From contig DUOO01000027.1 in the NCBI GenBank assembly GCA_012838795.1, forward strand, positions 1-64,000: a stretch of 64,000 nt of DNA, written 5' to 3'. Position 1 is the stretch's first letter; every line of letters starts with the position of its first letter. Positions 17,265 to 25,085 of the stretch are shown here, piece by piece. The translations under genes and the position numbers were made by a program. Under the pieces are notes generated by a model. It was not told where the DNA came from. It did no database searches and worked only from the letters and a program-made list of their open reading frames with translations. The DNA is from Clostridiaceae bacterium (GTDB lineage Bacteria > Bacillota > Clostridia > Saccharofermentanales > DTU023).

Positions 17265-17356
17265 CTGCTTCTCTATCTCCCGGGGATAATTCACCTTCGC
17301 ACATAAGCGTGAGGATAGAAACCTACTGCTTCTCTATCTCCCGGGGATAATTCACC
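17265..17356. repeat. 31-base direct repeat upstream of the first HTH paralogue
   Basis: Bases 17265-17295 and 17326-17356 are identical (each begins CTGCTTCTCTATCTCCC and includes the CCCGGG core). The period is 61 bases. One copy touches the ribosome-binding region of the 17247 start. The remaining part of the 17248-17621 gap is AT-rich, with TATAAT at 17535-17540 as a possible -10 box for the SDR gene. Confidence 0.85.
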
Positions 17357-17621
17357 GTTTCAGTTACCTTGAATAAATATTATAAAACAAATTACCCGGA
17401 ATTCACAGGTTTCAAGTTCTTCTTTTTCCATCGGATACGTAAAAATTTTCCGCTAAGTATATTTTATTATTATAAGACAGAGTTCTCAACTATTAATAAT
17501 TTTACAACTTCGCAAGTATGAGTTAATCTTAAGATATAATTTATATAAACAAACGAGACAACTTATGCGATACGGGAAATATGAGCTTGAAATTGACACT
17601 TATGAAAAGGAATGTGTACTG

Positions 17622-18365
17622 ATGAATATTCTGCAAAATGTTTTTTTGAAAGATAAAGTTGTAATCTTAACAGGTGCCACCGGGGGTATCGGACAAGTAA
17701 TTGCCAAAGCCCTGGCCGCAAGGAATATGCGATTAATGCTTACCGGCAGAAATCCGGGTAAACTGCAGCAACTTGCGGAAAGCGTTCGGGCAATCGGCGG
17801 TGATGCGGCAACCTGTATAGCTAATCTGTTTGATCCAGAGGCCATTGATTTAATTATTAATGCAACTTTAACAGTATTCGGCAATATTGATATGTTGATC
17901 AATAATGCAGGGCTGGCTCAAAATACAGCTTTTGCAGATGTTACAGCCGAAGAATATGATCGCATTGTAACCTTAAATACAAAAGCCCCGTATTTTTTAA
18001 CTCAAAAGGCTCTGCCTCATCTGTTAAAATCCGATTTTGCTACAGTCATCAACATTGCTTCGGTTGTTGCCCATAAAGGATATGTTCAACAAAGTGTGTA
18101 TGCCGCCAGCAAAAGTGCTTTGCTGGGTTGGTCTAAATCTCTGGCAGCAGAGTATTATAAGAAAAATTTAAGAGTACACGTTATTTCACCCGGCGGTGTT
18201 TATACTGAAATGGTTGCATTGTCCAGACCGGATTTGATGCCTGACGAAATGATTCAACCTGAAATTATTGCCGATACTATTTTATTCCTGCTGGAACATC
18301 GTCATACTAATGCTGTAATTGATGAAATAGGGATCCATCGGGCAAATAAAGAACCGTTTTTGTAA
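17622..18365 (+). CDS. Short-chain dehydrogenase/reductase
   Basis: A 247-residue SDR from ATG 17622 (MNILQNVFLKDKVVILTG), preceded by AAAAGGA; the frame is open from 17565, which would add 19 residues without an evident ribosome site. The cofactor motif is TGATGGIG, then NNAG, a catalytic Ser in NIASVV and the YAASK motif. GRN after strand 2 suggests NADPH. The C-terminus lacks the usual GGxxxx-end motif and is slightly short. It ends five bases from the convergent DUF503 gene. Substrate unknown. Confidence 0.82.
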   Translation: MNILQNVFLKDKVVILTGATGGIGQVIAKALAARNMRLMLTGRNPGKLQQLAESVRAIGGDAATCIANLFDPEAIDLIINATLTVFGNIDMLINNAGLAQNTAFADVTAEEYDRIVTLNTKAPYFLTQKALPHLLKSDFATVINIASVVAHKGYVQQSVYAASKSALLGWSKSLAAEYYKKNLRVHVISPGGVYTEMVALSRPDLMPDEMIQPEIIADTILFLLEHRHTNAVIDEIGIHRANKEPFL

Positions 18366-18370
18366 GGCTT

Positions 18371-18667
18371 TTAATAATCTTCCGGCGAAAACAAATCCCA
18401 GTCAAAAGACAAAATTTCTCCATTTACTTCGTCAAAAATAAATTGCTCGAGTTTTTCCCGCATTTCAATTGCTTCACTTTTTTTCAAAGCAGTAAACGAA
18501 ATACCCAGAACAAAACTTTGCCATTGATCCTGATCGGCAACTTCTCGTACAGACAAATTGAATTTTTTCTCCAATCTGTCGATCAGGCTGCGTACTTCTT
18601 TGCGCTTATCTTTCAATGAATGGATATACGGAAAATATATTTGAACTTTTATTCCTAAAATAAGCAT
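18371..18667 (-). CDS. ylxP: DUF503 family protein (YlxP-like)
   Basis: A 98-residue protein with the DUF503 signature IHSLKDKRKEVRSLIDRL near the N-terminus and VREVADQDQWQSF in the middle. Members are small cytoplasmic proteins usually found in the nusA-infB-rbfA operon and are linked to ribosome biogenesis. Here the gene is away from that operon, between an SDR and citrate synthase. The ribosome binding site is poor, and a short direct repeat containing TAAGCATAATT flanks the start. Confidence 0.85.
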   Translation of the reverse strand: MLILGIKVQIYFPYIHSLKDKRKEVRSLIDRLEKKFNLSVREVADQDQWQSFVLGISFTALKKSEAIEMREKLEQFIFDEVNGEILSFDWDLFSPEDY

Positions 18668-18789
18668 AATTCACTATCTAAGCATAATTTGTTATCACAA
18701 GGTTAAACTCCACAATCAGCAAGAAATACCTATCAATATATCAACAAAAAAATATATGAAATAACCTGGACATTTATCGTCTAATGATA

Positions 18790-20124
18790 TTAATCGTTGA
18801 AGTAATGTCCTACAAATTTTCCTGCAGGTCTGACAATTCTGTTAATGTTGATTTTATCTTCCAGAATGTGTGCCAACCAGCCGATTGCTCTGCTGATAAC
18901 AAATAACGGTGTAAACAAATCCTCGGGAATTTCCAGCATGTGATAAATAAATCCGCTGTAAAAGTCAACATTTTCACAAATGTTTTTACCTTTAATTTTT
19001 CCAATGTAACCGCAAGCTATTTCAGCAAATCTTTGATAGAATTTTAATTCTTTGGCATAACCTTTCATCCGGGCTACTTCAGCGGCATGTTGACGTAATA
19101 GCAAACTTCTCGGATCGGAGATCGTATAAACAGCATGTCCCATTCCATAGACCAAACCCGAATTATCAAAATATTCCTTGTTCAGCATCTTCTTAATAAC
19201 ATCGAGAATTTGCTCATAGGTTGCATCCAGACCGATATCTTCTATTACTGTTTGCATCATGTTGCGGCAAGTGATATTGGCGCCGCCGTGACGAGGACCT
19301 TTTAAGGATCCGACAGCCGCAGCAAAAGAAGAATATAAATCTGTTTGAGTTGAAGATACAACGAGGCTGGCAAAAGTCGAATTATTGCCGATACCGTGAT
19401 CTGCATGGAGAATCATCATTAAATCCAGAACAGAGACTTCTTCCTGAGTGTAATTGCCTTCACCTCTTAAGAGATATAGGAAACTCTCTGCTAAATCTAT
19501 GTCCTGTCTGATCGGATGGATAACCAAGCTCTCATTACCCAAAATATGAGCTTTGGCCTTATAACAATAAACACAAATCGCCGGTAATTTTGCTATGACT
19601 GAAAGTCCTTGGCGCAACGTATTATCAATACTCGGATCATCCGGATTTTCATCTTCACCGAACATTAACAGAATAGATCTTTGAATTTTATTCATGATAT
19701 TAATCGAGGGTGAACGCAAAATATTGCGTGACAGATATCCTTCCGGCAGAGTATACTCGGAGCGTAAGAAATCTTTGAATGTTTTCAGCTCTTGATTGCT
19801 CGGCAAATAACCGTTGAGTAACAGGAAACAGACTTCCTCATAACCGTTATTGTCACTGGCGGCTACTTTATTGTAAAGTGCTTCCAAAGGAAATTCTCTA
19901 TAAAAAAGTTCGCCCGGAGCATCAACTTTATTACCGTTTTCATCAACTGTATAACCGACAACATCACAAATGCGGGTTAAACCTACAACAACACCGGTAC
20001 CGTTTTCATTACGTAAACCTTTTTTTACTTTATATTCCGAATATAAATGATTCGGTATAGTGTTGCGATTTTCCGCCTTATGAAAAATATCTAAGATTTG
20101 CTGTATATTATTCATTGATTTGAT
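18790..20124 (-). CDS. gltA: Citrate synthase
   Basis: A roughly 444-residue citrate synthase: condensation of acetyl-CoA and oxaloacetate. Motifs of the family are visible: LMMILHADHGIGNNSTF with the first catalytic His, GSLKGPRHGGAN, and YGMGHAVYTISDPR with the second catalytic His. Starts at 20124 (MIKSMNN) and 20112 (MNNIQQ) are both possible; AAAGGA lies 1 and 13 bases upstream respectively, so neither spacing is ideal. It is divergent from aconitase with a shared promoter gap of about 180 bases, so the pair likely supplies the oxidative branch from oxaloacetate to isocitrate. Isocitrate dehydrogenase is not in the window. Confidence 0.92.
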   Translation of the reverse strand: MKSMNNIQQILDIFHKAENRNTIPNHLYSEYKVKKGLRNENGTGVVVGLTRICDVVGYTVDENGNKVDAPGELFYREFPLEALYNKVAASDNNGYEEVCFLLLNGYLPSNQELKTFKDFLRSEYTLPEGYLSRNILRSPSINIMNKIQRSILLMFGEDENPDDPSIDNTLRQGLSVIAKLPAICVYCYKAKAHILGNESLVIHPIRQDIDLAESFLYLLRGEGNYTQEEVSVLDLMMILHADHGIGNNSTFASLVVSSTQTDLYSSFAAAVGSLKGPRHGGANITCRNMMQTVIEDIGLDATYEQILDVIKKMLNKEYFDNSGLVYGMGHAVYTISDPRSLLLRQHAAEVARMKGYAKELKFYQRFAEIACGYIGKIKGKNICENVDFYSGFIYHMLEIPEDLFTPLFVISRAIGWLAHILEDKININRIVRPAGKFVGHYFND

Positions 20125-20305
20125 CATATCCTTTCTAAGTATCCGGTGCGTAAGTTTCAAAAGCTCCGCCGGCTTCGAGGGAATCATTATACATTAATAA
20201 AATCACGTAATTTTTGCAACTTCTGCAACTCGGTATTTTACTTAACTAAGTTTTTCACATATTATATTATTGTTAAAATAAAATACTAAAGTGAGGTGAA
20301 TAATT

Positions 20306-22219
20306 ATTAGTAGTTTAGCATATAAAATTATTAAAAAACATCTGGCAGAACCTACAGAATTGAAAGCCGGGAATACCATTCGCTTGGTTATTGACAATAC
20401 TTTAACCCAAGATGCTACCGGAACCATGGCATATCTGCAATTTGAACAAATGGGTGTTGATAAAGTTAAAACAAAAGCTGTCAGTTATGTTGATCATAAT
20501 ACGATGCAAACCGGTTTTATGAATGCTGATGACCATAAGTATTTACAATCTGTCGCTAACCGTTATGGTGTGTTGTATTCCAAAGCAGGCAACGGTATTT
20601 GTCATCAGGTACAATTGGAGCGTTTCGATAAACCGGGTGAAACATTGTTGGGATCAGATTCTCATACTCCAACCGGGGGCGGCATGGCAATGATCGCAAT
20701 CGGTGCCGGCGGTTTAGATGTTGCTTGCGCCATGGCAGGCATTCCTTATACGATGACTTTGCCGGAAGTTATTAATGTAAAACTGACCGGAGAATTAAAA
20801 TCGGGTGTCAGTGCCAAAGACATCATTCTCAAAGTTTTGGAGCTCAAAACGGTTAAAGGCGGTGTGAACAAAATTTTTGAGTATAGCGGTGAAGGCATCA
20901 AAAGTCTGAGTGTTCCGGAACGCAGTACCATTACTAATATGGGTGCAGAACTCGGTGCTACAACTTCTATTTTTCCTTCAGATGAAAGAACCAAGGAATT
21001 TCTGGAAAAACAAGGTCGCGGTGAAGACTATATTCCTTTGGCAGCTGATGAAGATGCTGAATATGATGAAGTTATAGAGATTAATTTGTCCGAACTGGAA
21101 CCTCTGTTAGCAGCACCACATTCTCCTGACAATATAAAAAGAGTTTCCGAAGTTGCCGGTACTAAAATCGATCAGGTCTGTATCGGTTCATGCACCAATA
21201 GCAGCTATACCGACTTAATGAACGTTGCCAATATTCTTAAAGGCAAAAAAGTTCATCCGGACGTTTCGTTAACGATTTCTTTCGGATCCAAACAAGTGCT
21301 GAACATGTTAGCCCAAAGCGGCGGTTTGTCAGATATTATTGCCAGCGGTGCCCGCCTTTTGGAAGCAGCATGCGGACCATGTATCGGTATGGGACAATCT
21401 CCGCCGACTGACGGAGTTTCATTACGTACTTTTAACCGTAATTTTTACGGCAGAAGCGGAACCATGAGTGCCGGAGTTTATCTGGTTTCTCCTGAAACAG
21501 CTGCAGTTTCCGCAATTAATGGCTATATCAGCGACGCCACTCAAGCAGAGTACGAAAAAGCAACATTGCCGGATAGTTTCCTGATTGATGATTCGGGAAT
21601 TCTCCAACCGGATTGTGATTTCGATAAACCGTTAATTAAAGGTCCTAACATTAAAGATGTTCCGGTCGGCAAACCCTTGGCTCCCATAAGTAAAAATGTA
21701 ATGATCAAAGTTGAAGATAATATTACCACCGATCATATCATTCCGGGCGGATCCACTGTTCTGCCGTTCAGGAGCAATATCGAGAAAATATCTGAATTTA
21801 CTTTTTCACAAATTGATCCGGAATTCGCATTACGTTGTTTGAACAATGCTGGCGGTATCATTGTCGGCGGTGAAAATTACGGTCAAGGCTCTTCGCGTGA
21901 ACATGCAGCTCTGGCTCCGTTATATTTAGGCATCAAAGCAGTCATCACTAAATCATATGCCCGTATTCATAAACAAAATCTGATTAATTCGGGAATCATA
22001 CCCTTAGTTTTCGTCAATAATTCAGATTATGATTCAATTGATTTGTTAGATCAATTAGAAATCGCTGACATTGAAAATATGGCAATTGATAAACAATATA
22101 CTGTTTTGAACAAAACTAAAAATACTCAATTTAAAGTCACTCATGACTTGACTGAAGAACAAATCGAAATTATCAAAAACGGTGGTTTATTGAATACCAT
22201 AAAAAAAGGCAATGTCTAA
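20306..22219 (+). CDS. acnA: Aconitate hydratase with an apparent ATT start
   Basis: A 637-residue aconitase of the LeuC-LeuD-fused type. The GSDSHTPTGGGM block, the iron-sulfur cysteines in IGSCTNSSYTDL and AACGPCIGMG, and the swivel-domain motif QGSSREHAALAP are intact. The family N-terminus (AYKIIKKHL ... TLTQDATGTMAYLQFE) is present in frame, but no ATG, GTG or TTG precedes it after the in-frame stop at 20297-20299. A GAGGTGA site (20293-20299) sits six bases before ATT at 20306, which would read (M)SSLAYKII. The first regular start is TTG at 20360, which would delete 18 conserved residues. A G-to-T change of an original ATG, or real ATT initiation, would both explain this. Confidence 0.9.
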   Translation: MSSLAYKIIKKHLAEPTELKAGNTIRLVIDNTLTQDATGTMAYLQFEQMGVDKVKTKAVSYVDHNTMQTGFMNADDHKYLQSVANRYGVLYSKAGNGICHQVQLERFDKPGETLLGSDSHTPTGGGMAMIAIGAGGLDVACAMAGIPYTMTLPEVINVKLTGELKSGVSAKDIILKVLELKTVKGGVNKIFEYSGEGIKSLSVPERSTITNMGAELGATTSIFPSDERTKEFLEKQGRGEDYIPLAADEDAEYDEVIEINLSELEPLLAAPHSPDNIKRVSEVAGTKIDQVCIGSCTNSSYTDLMNVANILKGKKVHPDVSLTISFGSKQVLNMLAQSGGLSDIIASGARLLEAACGPCIGMGQSPPTDGVSLRTFNRNFYGRSGTMSAGVYLVSPETAAVSAINGYISDATQAEYEKATLPDSFLIDDSGILQPDCDFDKPLIKGPNIKDVPVGKPLAPISKNVMIKVEDNITTDHIIPGGSTVLPFRSNIEKISEFTFSQIDPEFALRCLNNAGGIIVGGENYGQGSSREHAALAPLYLGIKAVITKSYARIHKQNLINSGIIPLVFVNNSDYDSIDLLDQLEIADIENMAIDKQYTVLNKTKNTQFKVTHDLTEEQIEIIKNGGLLNTIKKGNV

Positions 22220-22275
22220 TATATCCTTTTAAATAATCATAGATCATTGATCAAAATGTTTATCAACCATCAGCC

Positions 22276-22299
22276 CAACTTTCTCATACGGGAAAGTTG
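22276..22299. other. Hairpin between aconitase and yjbQ
   Basis: CAACTTTC (22276-22283) and GAAAGTTG (22292-22299) form an 8-base-pair stem with an 8-base loop. No T run follows, so it may be a weak terminator or a processing/stability element upstream of yjbQ. Confidence 0.4.
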
Positions 22300-22330
22300 A
22301 GTACCATTTATCCTAGGGAGAGTACTGTTT

Positions 22331-22747
22331 ATGAAAAGTTATCGTAAAGAATTATGGTTTAACATTCCGCAAAGAAGAGGCTTGGTGAATATCACACCGG
22401 ATGTCCGGCAGGCAATCAGAGAGAGCGGTATCACTGAAGGTCTTTGCCTGGTTAACGCAATGCATATTACTGCAAGTGTATTTATCAATGATGATGAATC
22501 CGGTTTGCATCGTGATTATGAACGTTGGTTAGAAAAACTTGCTCCCGAAAAACCCTATGAGCAATATGACCATAACGGTTTTGAAGACAATGCGGATGCC
22601 CATTTAAAACGTACTATCATGGGACGTGAAGTTGTAGTCGCAATCACTGACGGAGAATTAGACTTCGGCCCTTGGGAACAAATCTTCTATTATGAATTAG
22701 ATGGCAAACGTAACAAACGTGCTTTAATAAAATTGATCGGAGAATAA
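22331..22747 (+). CDS. yjbQ: YjbQ family protein (UPF0047)
   Basis: A 138-residue protein that covers the whole UPF0047/YjbQ family: [19 protein letters not shown] near residue 15, the conserved His in [12 protein letters not shown], a second His in [13 protein letters not shown], and the [18 protein letters not shown] ending. Family members are small trimeric beta-barrel proteins; some have weak thiamine-phosphate synthase activity in vitro, but the physiological role is not settled. GGGAGAG lies upstream of the ATG. A structured repeat pair follows the stop codon. Confidence 0.92.
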   Translation: MKSYRKELWFNIPQRRGLVNITPDVRQAIRESGITEGLCLVNAMHITASVFINDDESGLHRDYERWLEKLAPEKPYEQYDHNGFEDNADAHLKRTIMGREVVVAITDGELDFGPWEQIFYYELDGKRNKRALIKLIGE

Positions 22748-22774
22748 ATCTTTTTATGACAAGAAAATCTGATC

Positions 22775-22922
22775 GTGAAAACTGCTCACTTTTTCGAGGT
22801 CTGCAAACAGAATCTTACACAGCTCAATATTTTGAGCAAAAACGGGTGCCTCAACCGTGAAAACTGCTCACTTTTTCGAGGTCTGCAAACAGAATCTTGC
22901 ACAGCTCAAAATATTGAGCAAA
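22775..22922 (+). repeat. Paired interrupted-hairpin repeat, family A (copy pair 1)
   Basis: Two tandem copies start at 22775 and 22857, an 82-base period. Each has outer arms CTGCTCA and TGAGCA, and a degenerate inner stem around GTCTGCA / TGCACAGC. The spacer in the first copy ends in CGGGTGCCTCAACC. The reverse complement of the locus at 51.7 kb is the same family, with the same 82-base period and nearly the same spacer. Confidence 0.85.
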
Positions 22923-22974
22923 TATAGATGATATAATTATTCACAATAAATGAATGTTAAGCAAAGGAGTACAA

Positions 22975-24180
22975 ATGATCCCTGATTTAGAAAAACAATT
23001 TGACAATTTATATTCTTCATTTAATAAGCAAAATTATCCTTTGGAAGATATGATTGTTACTGTCAGAATTAATCCGGATAAATGTGTCTTTGCTTTGCAT
23101 GGTAATAAGCCGGAACCGGCATCAAAAGAACAATTCTCAGCACAATTTCCGCTATTAGCAAAAATTTTTGCTGAAAAATCAGATCGGGACGTGATTATTA
23201 TCGCTAAACCGAAACATTCTTTGCAAGCAATTGCGAAATGTTGTGATATTTTGCCGGTACTGGATGACTTACCGCAAATTGTCGGTTTACAAGCTAAACT
23301 CTGTGATGGTAACAACACTGAACAAATCTTATCAGTTCTGGAAAAACAAGATGCTTGTTTATTAGCAAATCATGCCGAGTACGGCAATGCCGTATTGGCA
23401 ATCGGAAGCTCTCTTGCTGCTATTTCAACTACCGTGGCAATTGTTGAAAAGAGTTCTCAAGCAATGCTTGAAGGAGAACTTATAGGTGGTGCCAAACCGT
23501 TGTCTTTAGAAATTTGTAATTTTTATCGTGAATTGTATTTGTCCCGCTATTCAAAAATGGACAAGAGCATTGAATCTTTGGCTTCTGCTGATTATCAAAG
23601 AAAAATCCCTGATTATGAAATAAATTTGCGTCAGGAATTAGTTGACTATGGTAATTACCTGGTCGAAGAAAATCTGACTCAGGGTACCTGGGGAAATCTT
23701 TCCGTCAGACTTGATGATCAATATATGCTGATCACACCTTCAGGTATGGCATATAGCCGATTAACACCTTATGATATGGTCCGTGTTGATTATCATAATA
23801 TGACTCATGAAGGAAAACTCGCTCCCAGTGTAGAACAAGGATTTCATGCAGCAATTTATCGTGAACATGAAAATATTAACGGAGTAATCCACACACATTC
23901 ATTGAATTGCAGTGTGTTTGCTGCGGCAAATCAAGCATTAACGATCACTCTGCCCGAAGCCGCTGCATTGCTGGGTGACTGCTCAGGTTATTGTCCATAT
24001 GCGAAAGCCGGTTCCGATGAATTAGCCGCCGGAGTTTGCTCTGCAATTACTGACGATGTTTGGTCATGTATTATGGGCAATCATGGTATGACCGTTTGCG
24101 GCTCAAGCTTACCTGATGCATTTAATCGAACCGTCTTAATGGAGAAAGCCGCAAGATATTATTTGGACGAGCTTTCTTAA
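22975..24180 (+). CDS. Class II aldolase/adducin-family protein with a degenerate N-terminal copy of the fold
   Basis: The C-terminal half (about residues 200-401) is a class II aldolase/adducin domain: GTWGNLSVR, ITPSG, the VEQGFHAAIY glutamate region, the zinc-binding HTHS, and a final His in MGNHGMTV. The N-terminal half lacks the HxH ligands but contains ACLLANHAEYGNAVLAIG, which resembles the C-terminal end of the same fold (compare CIMGNHGMTVCG), so the protein looks like a duplicated aldolase whose first copy has lost its metal. Start at 22975 is set by AAAGGAG eight bases upstream. Likely substrates are sugar phosphates such as fuculose- or ribulose-phosphate; which one is open. Confidence 0.82.
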   Translation: MIPDLEKQFDNLYSSFNKQNYPLEDMIVTVRINPDKCVFALHGNKPEPASKEQFSAQFPLLAKIFAEKSDRDVIIIAKPKHSLQAIAKCCDILPVLDDLPQIVGLQAKLCDGNNTEQILSVLEKQDACLLANHAEYGNAVLAIGSSLAAISTTVAIVEKSSQAMLEGELIGGAKPLSLEICNFYRELYLSRYSKMDKSIESLASADYQRKIPDYEINLRQELVDYGNYLVEENLTQGTWGNLSVRLDDQYMLITPSGMAYSRLTPYDMVRVDYHNMTHEGKLAPSVEQGFHAAIYREHENINGVIHTHSLNCSVFAAANQALTITLPEAAALLGDCSGYCPYAKAGSDELAAGVCSAITDDVWSCIMGNHGMTVCGSSLPDAFNRTVLMEKAARYYLDELS

Positions 24181-24188
24181 ATAAAAAA

Positions 24189-24244
24189 GTGACAACATTG
24201 CAGCTTTTGTCAAAATCCCATGGCATAAGTTACTGAGTTGTCAC
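24189..24244 (-). terminator. Terminator-like inverted repeat between convergent genes
   Basis: GTGACAAC (24189-24196) and GTTGTCAC (24237-24244) pair across a 40-base loop; read on the minus strand the second arm is followed by six T residues, so it would serve the cyclophilin gene. Confidence 0.55.
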
Positions 24245-24283
24245 CTTTAATTTGATCAAAATTTTATTAACTATACCTTTTGA

Positions 24284-24811
24284 CTATACCTTTTCGGGTT
24301 CGGCATATTCTATATCGAAAGTGTCAACTGTGATTTGTTTGATTTTTTGATCTTGATTCGGTCTGTCTTGCATATTACGCGGTGCATTGGCAATTGTATC
24401 CACAACATCCATTCCCTCCAGCACTTTGCCGAAAGAGGCATATTGGCCATCCAGATGCGGTGAATCCTGATGCATGATAAAAAACTGACTTCCGGCGGAA
24501 TTCGGTGACATAGCTCTTGCCATAGACAAAACACCTCGGGTATGTTTCAGATTATTCGGATAATGATTGATGGCAAATTCACCGGAGATTGAATAGCCGG
24601 GACCGCCCATACCTGTTCCGTCAGGACAACCGCCTTGAATCATAAAACCGGGAATTACCCTATGAAAAATACAACCATCGTAAAATCCTTTTTTAATCAA
24701 AGAAATAAAGTTATTTACCGTATTCGGAGCAATTACCGGATACAGTTCGGCTGTAATTACTCCGCCATTTTCCATCTCTATTGTTACAACAGGGTTTTGT
24801 TTTTCTGACAT
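24284..24811 (-). CDS. Cyclophilin-type peptidyl-prolyl isomerase
   Basis: A 175-residue cytoplasmic cyclophilin. The core motifs FHRVIPGFMIQGG (with the catalytic Arg), GSQFFI and a DGQYASFGKVLEGMD segment are intact, and there is no signal peptide. AAAGGAG precedes the ATG. It catalyses cis-trans isomerisation of prolyl bonds to help folding. It is transcribed divergently from the copper operon and has its own terminator. Confidence 0.95.
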   Translation of the reverse strand: MSEKQNPVVTIEMENGGVITAELYPVIAPNTVNNFISLIKKGFYDGCIFHRVIPGFMIQGGCPDGTGMGGPGYSISGEFAINHYPNNLKHTRGVLSMARAMSPNSAGSQFFIMHQDSPHLDGQYASFGKVLEGMDVVDTIANAPRNMQDRPNQDQKIKQITVDTFDIEYAEPEKV

Positions 24812-24955
24812 TAAATTACTCCTTTAAAATTATTTGTGACATTTATTCGGTATCAAATTAAACTTCTCATTCTCAAAGTCACTTGATTCTTGCACTATGC
24901 ACTAATTATAGAATAAAAATATCAATAGCTAAAGTTTTACTTTTTCTATCTTCGC

Positions 24956-24984
24956 TTGTCAAAAGGTAAATATAAAACTATTAT
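24956..24984 (+). promoter_or_regulatory. Promoter of the copper-efflux operon
   Basis: TTGTCA (24956-24961) and TATTAT (24979-24984) are separated by exactly 17 bases. The operator begins five bases downstream of the -10 box, so a repressor bound there would cover the transcription start. Confidence 0.75.
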
Positions 24985-24989
24985 ATATA

Positions 24990-25010
24990 CACCACCCTGG
25001 TGGGGTGGTG
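24990..25010. promoter_or_regulatory. CsoR-type operator
   Basis: CACCACCC (24990-24997), a five-base centre and GGGTGGTG (25003-25010) form a perfect inverted repeat of G/C tracts, the arrangement bound by CsoR-family copper repressors. A csoR gene lies at the end of the operon it would control. Confidence 0.8.
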
Positions 25011-25085
25011 CGAGAGCTACGAATTTTTTTGAAAACCTTTTAAATTATATGAAAACAACTATTTGAAAAATATGGGAATTACAAG

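Noticed and set aside
17248-17304. N-terminal extension of the first HTH paralogue to ATG 17304
   Set aside because: The extra 19 residues are coded by the direct repeat, have no equivalent in the paralogue, and would break the length match of 467 versus 468.
20360-22219. TTG at 20360 as the aconitase start
   Set aside because: It would remove 18 residues that match the conserved N-terminus of the family, and no ribosome site precedes it; a strong one precedes ATT at 20306.
22775-22922. CRISPR array or integron attC site
   Set aside because: Only two units with no unique spacers of CRISPR size, no cas genes, no integron integrase, and no GTTRRRY-type core sites.
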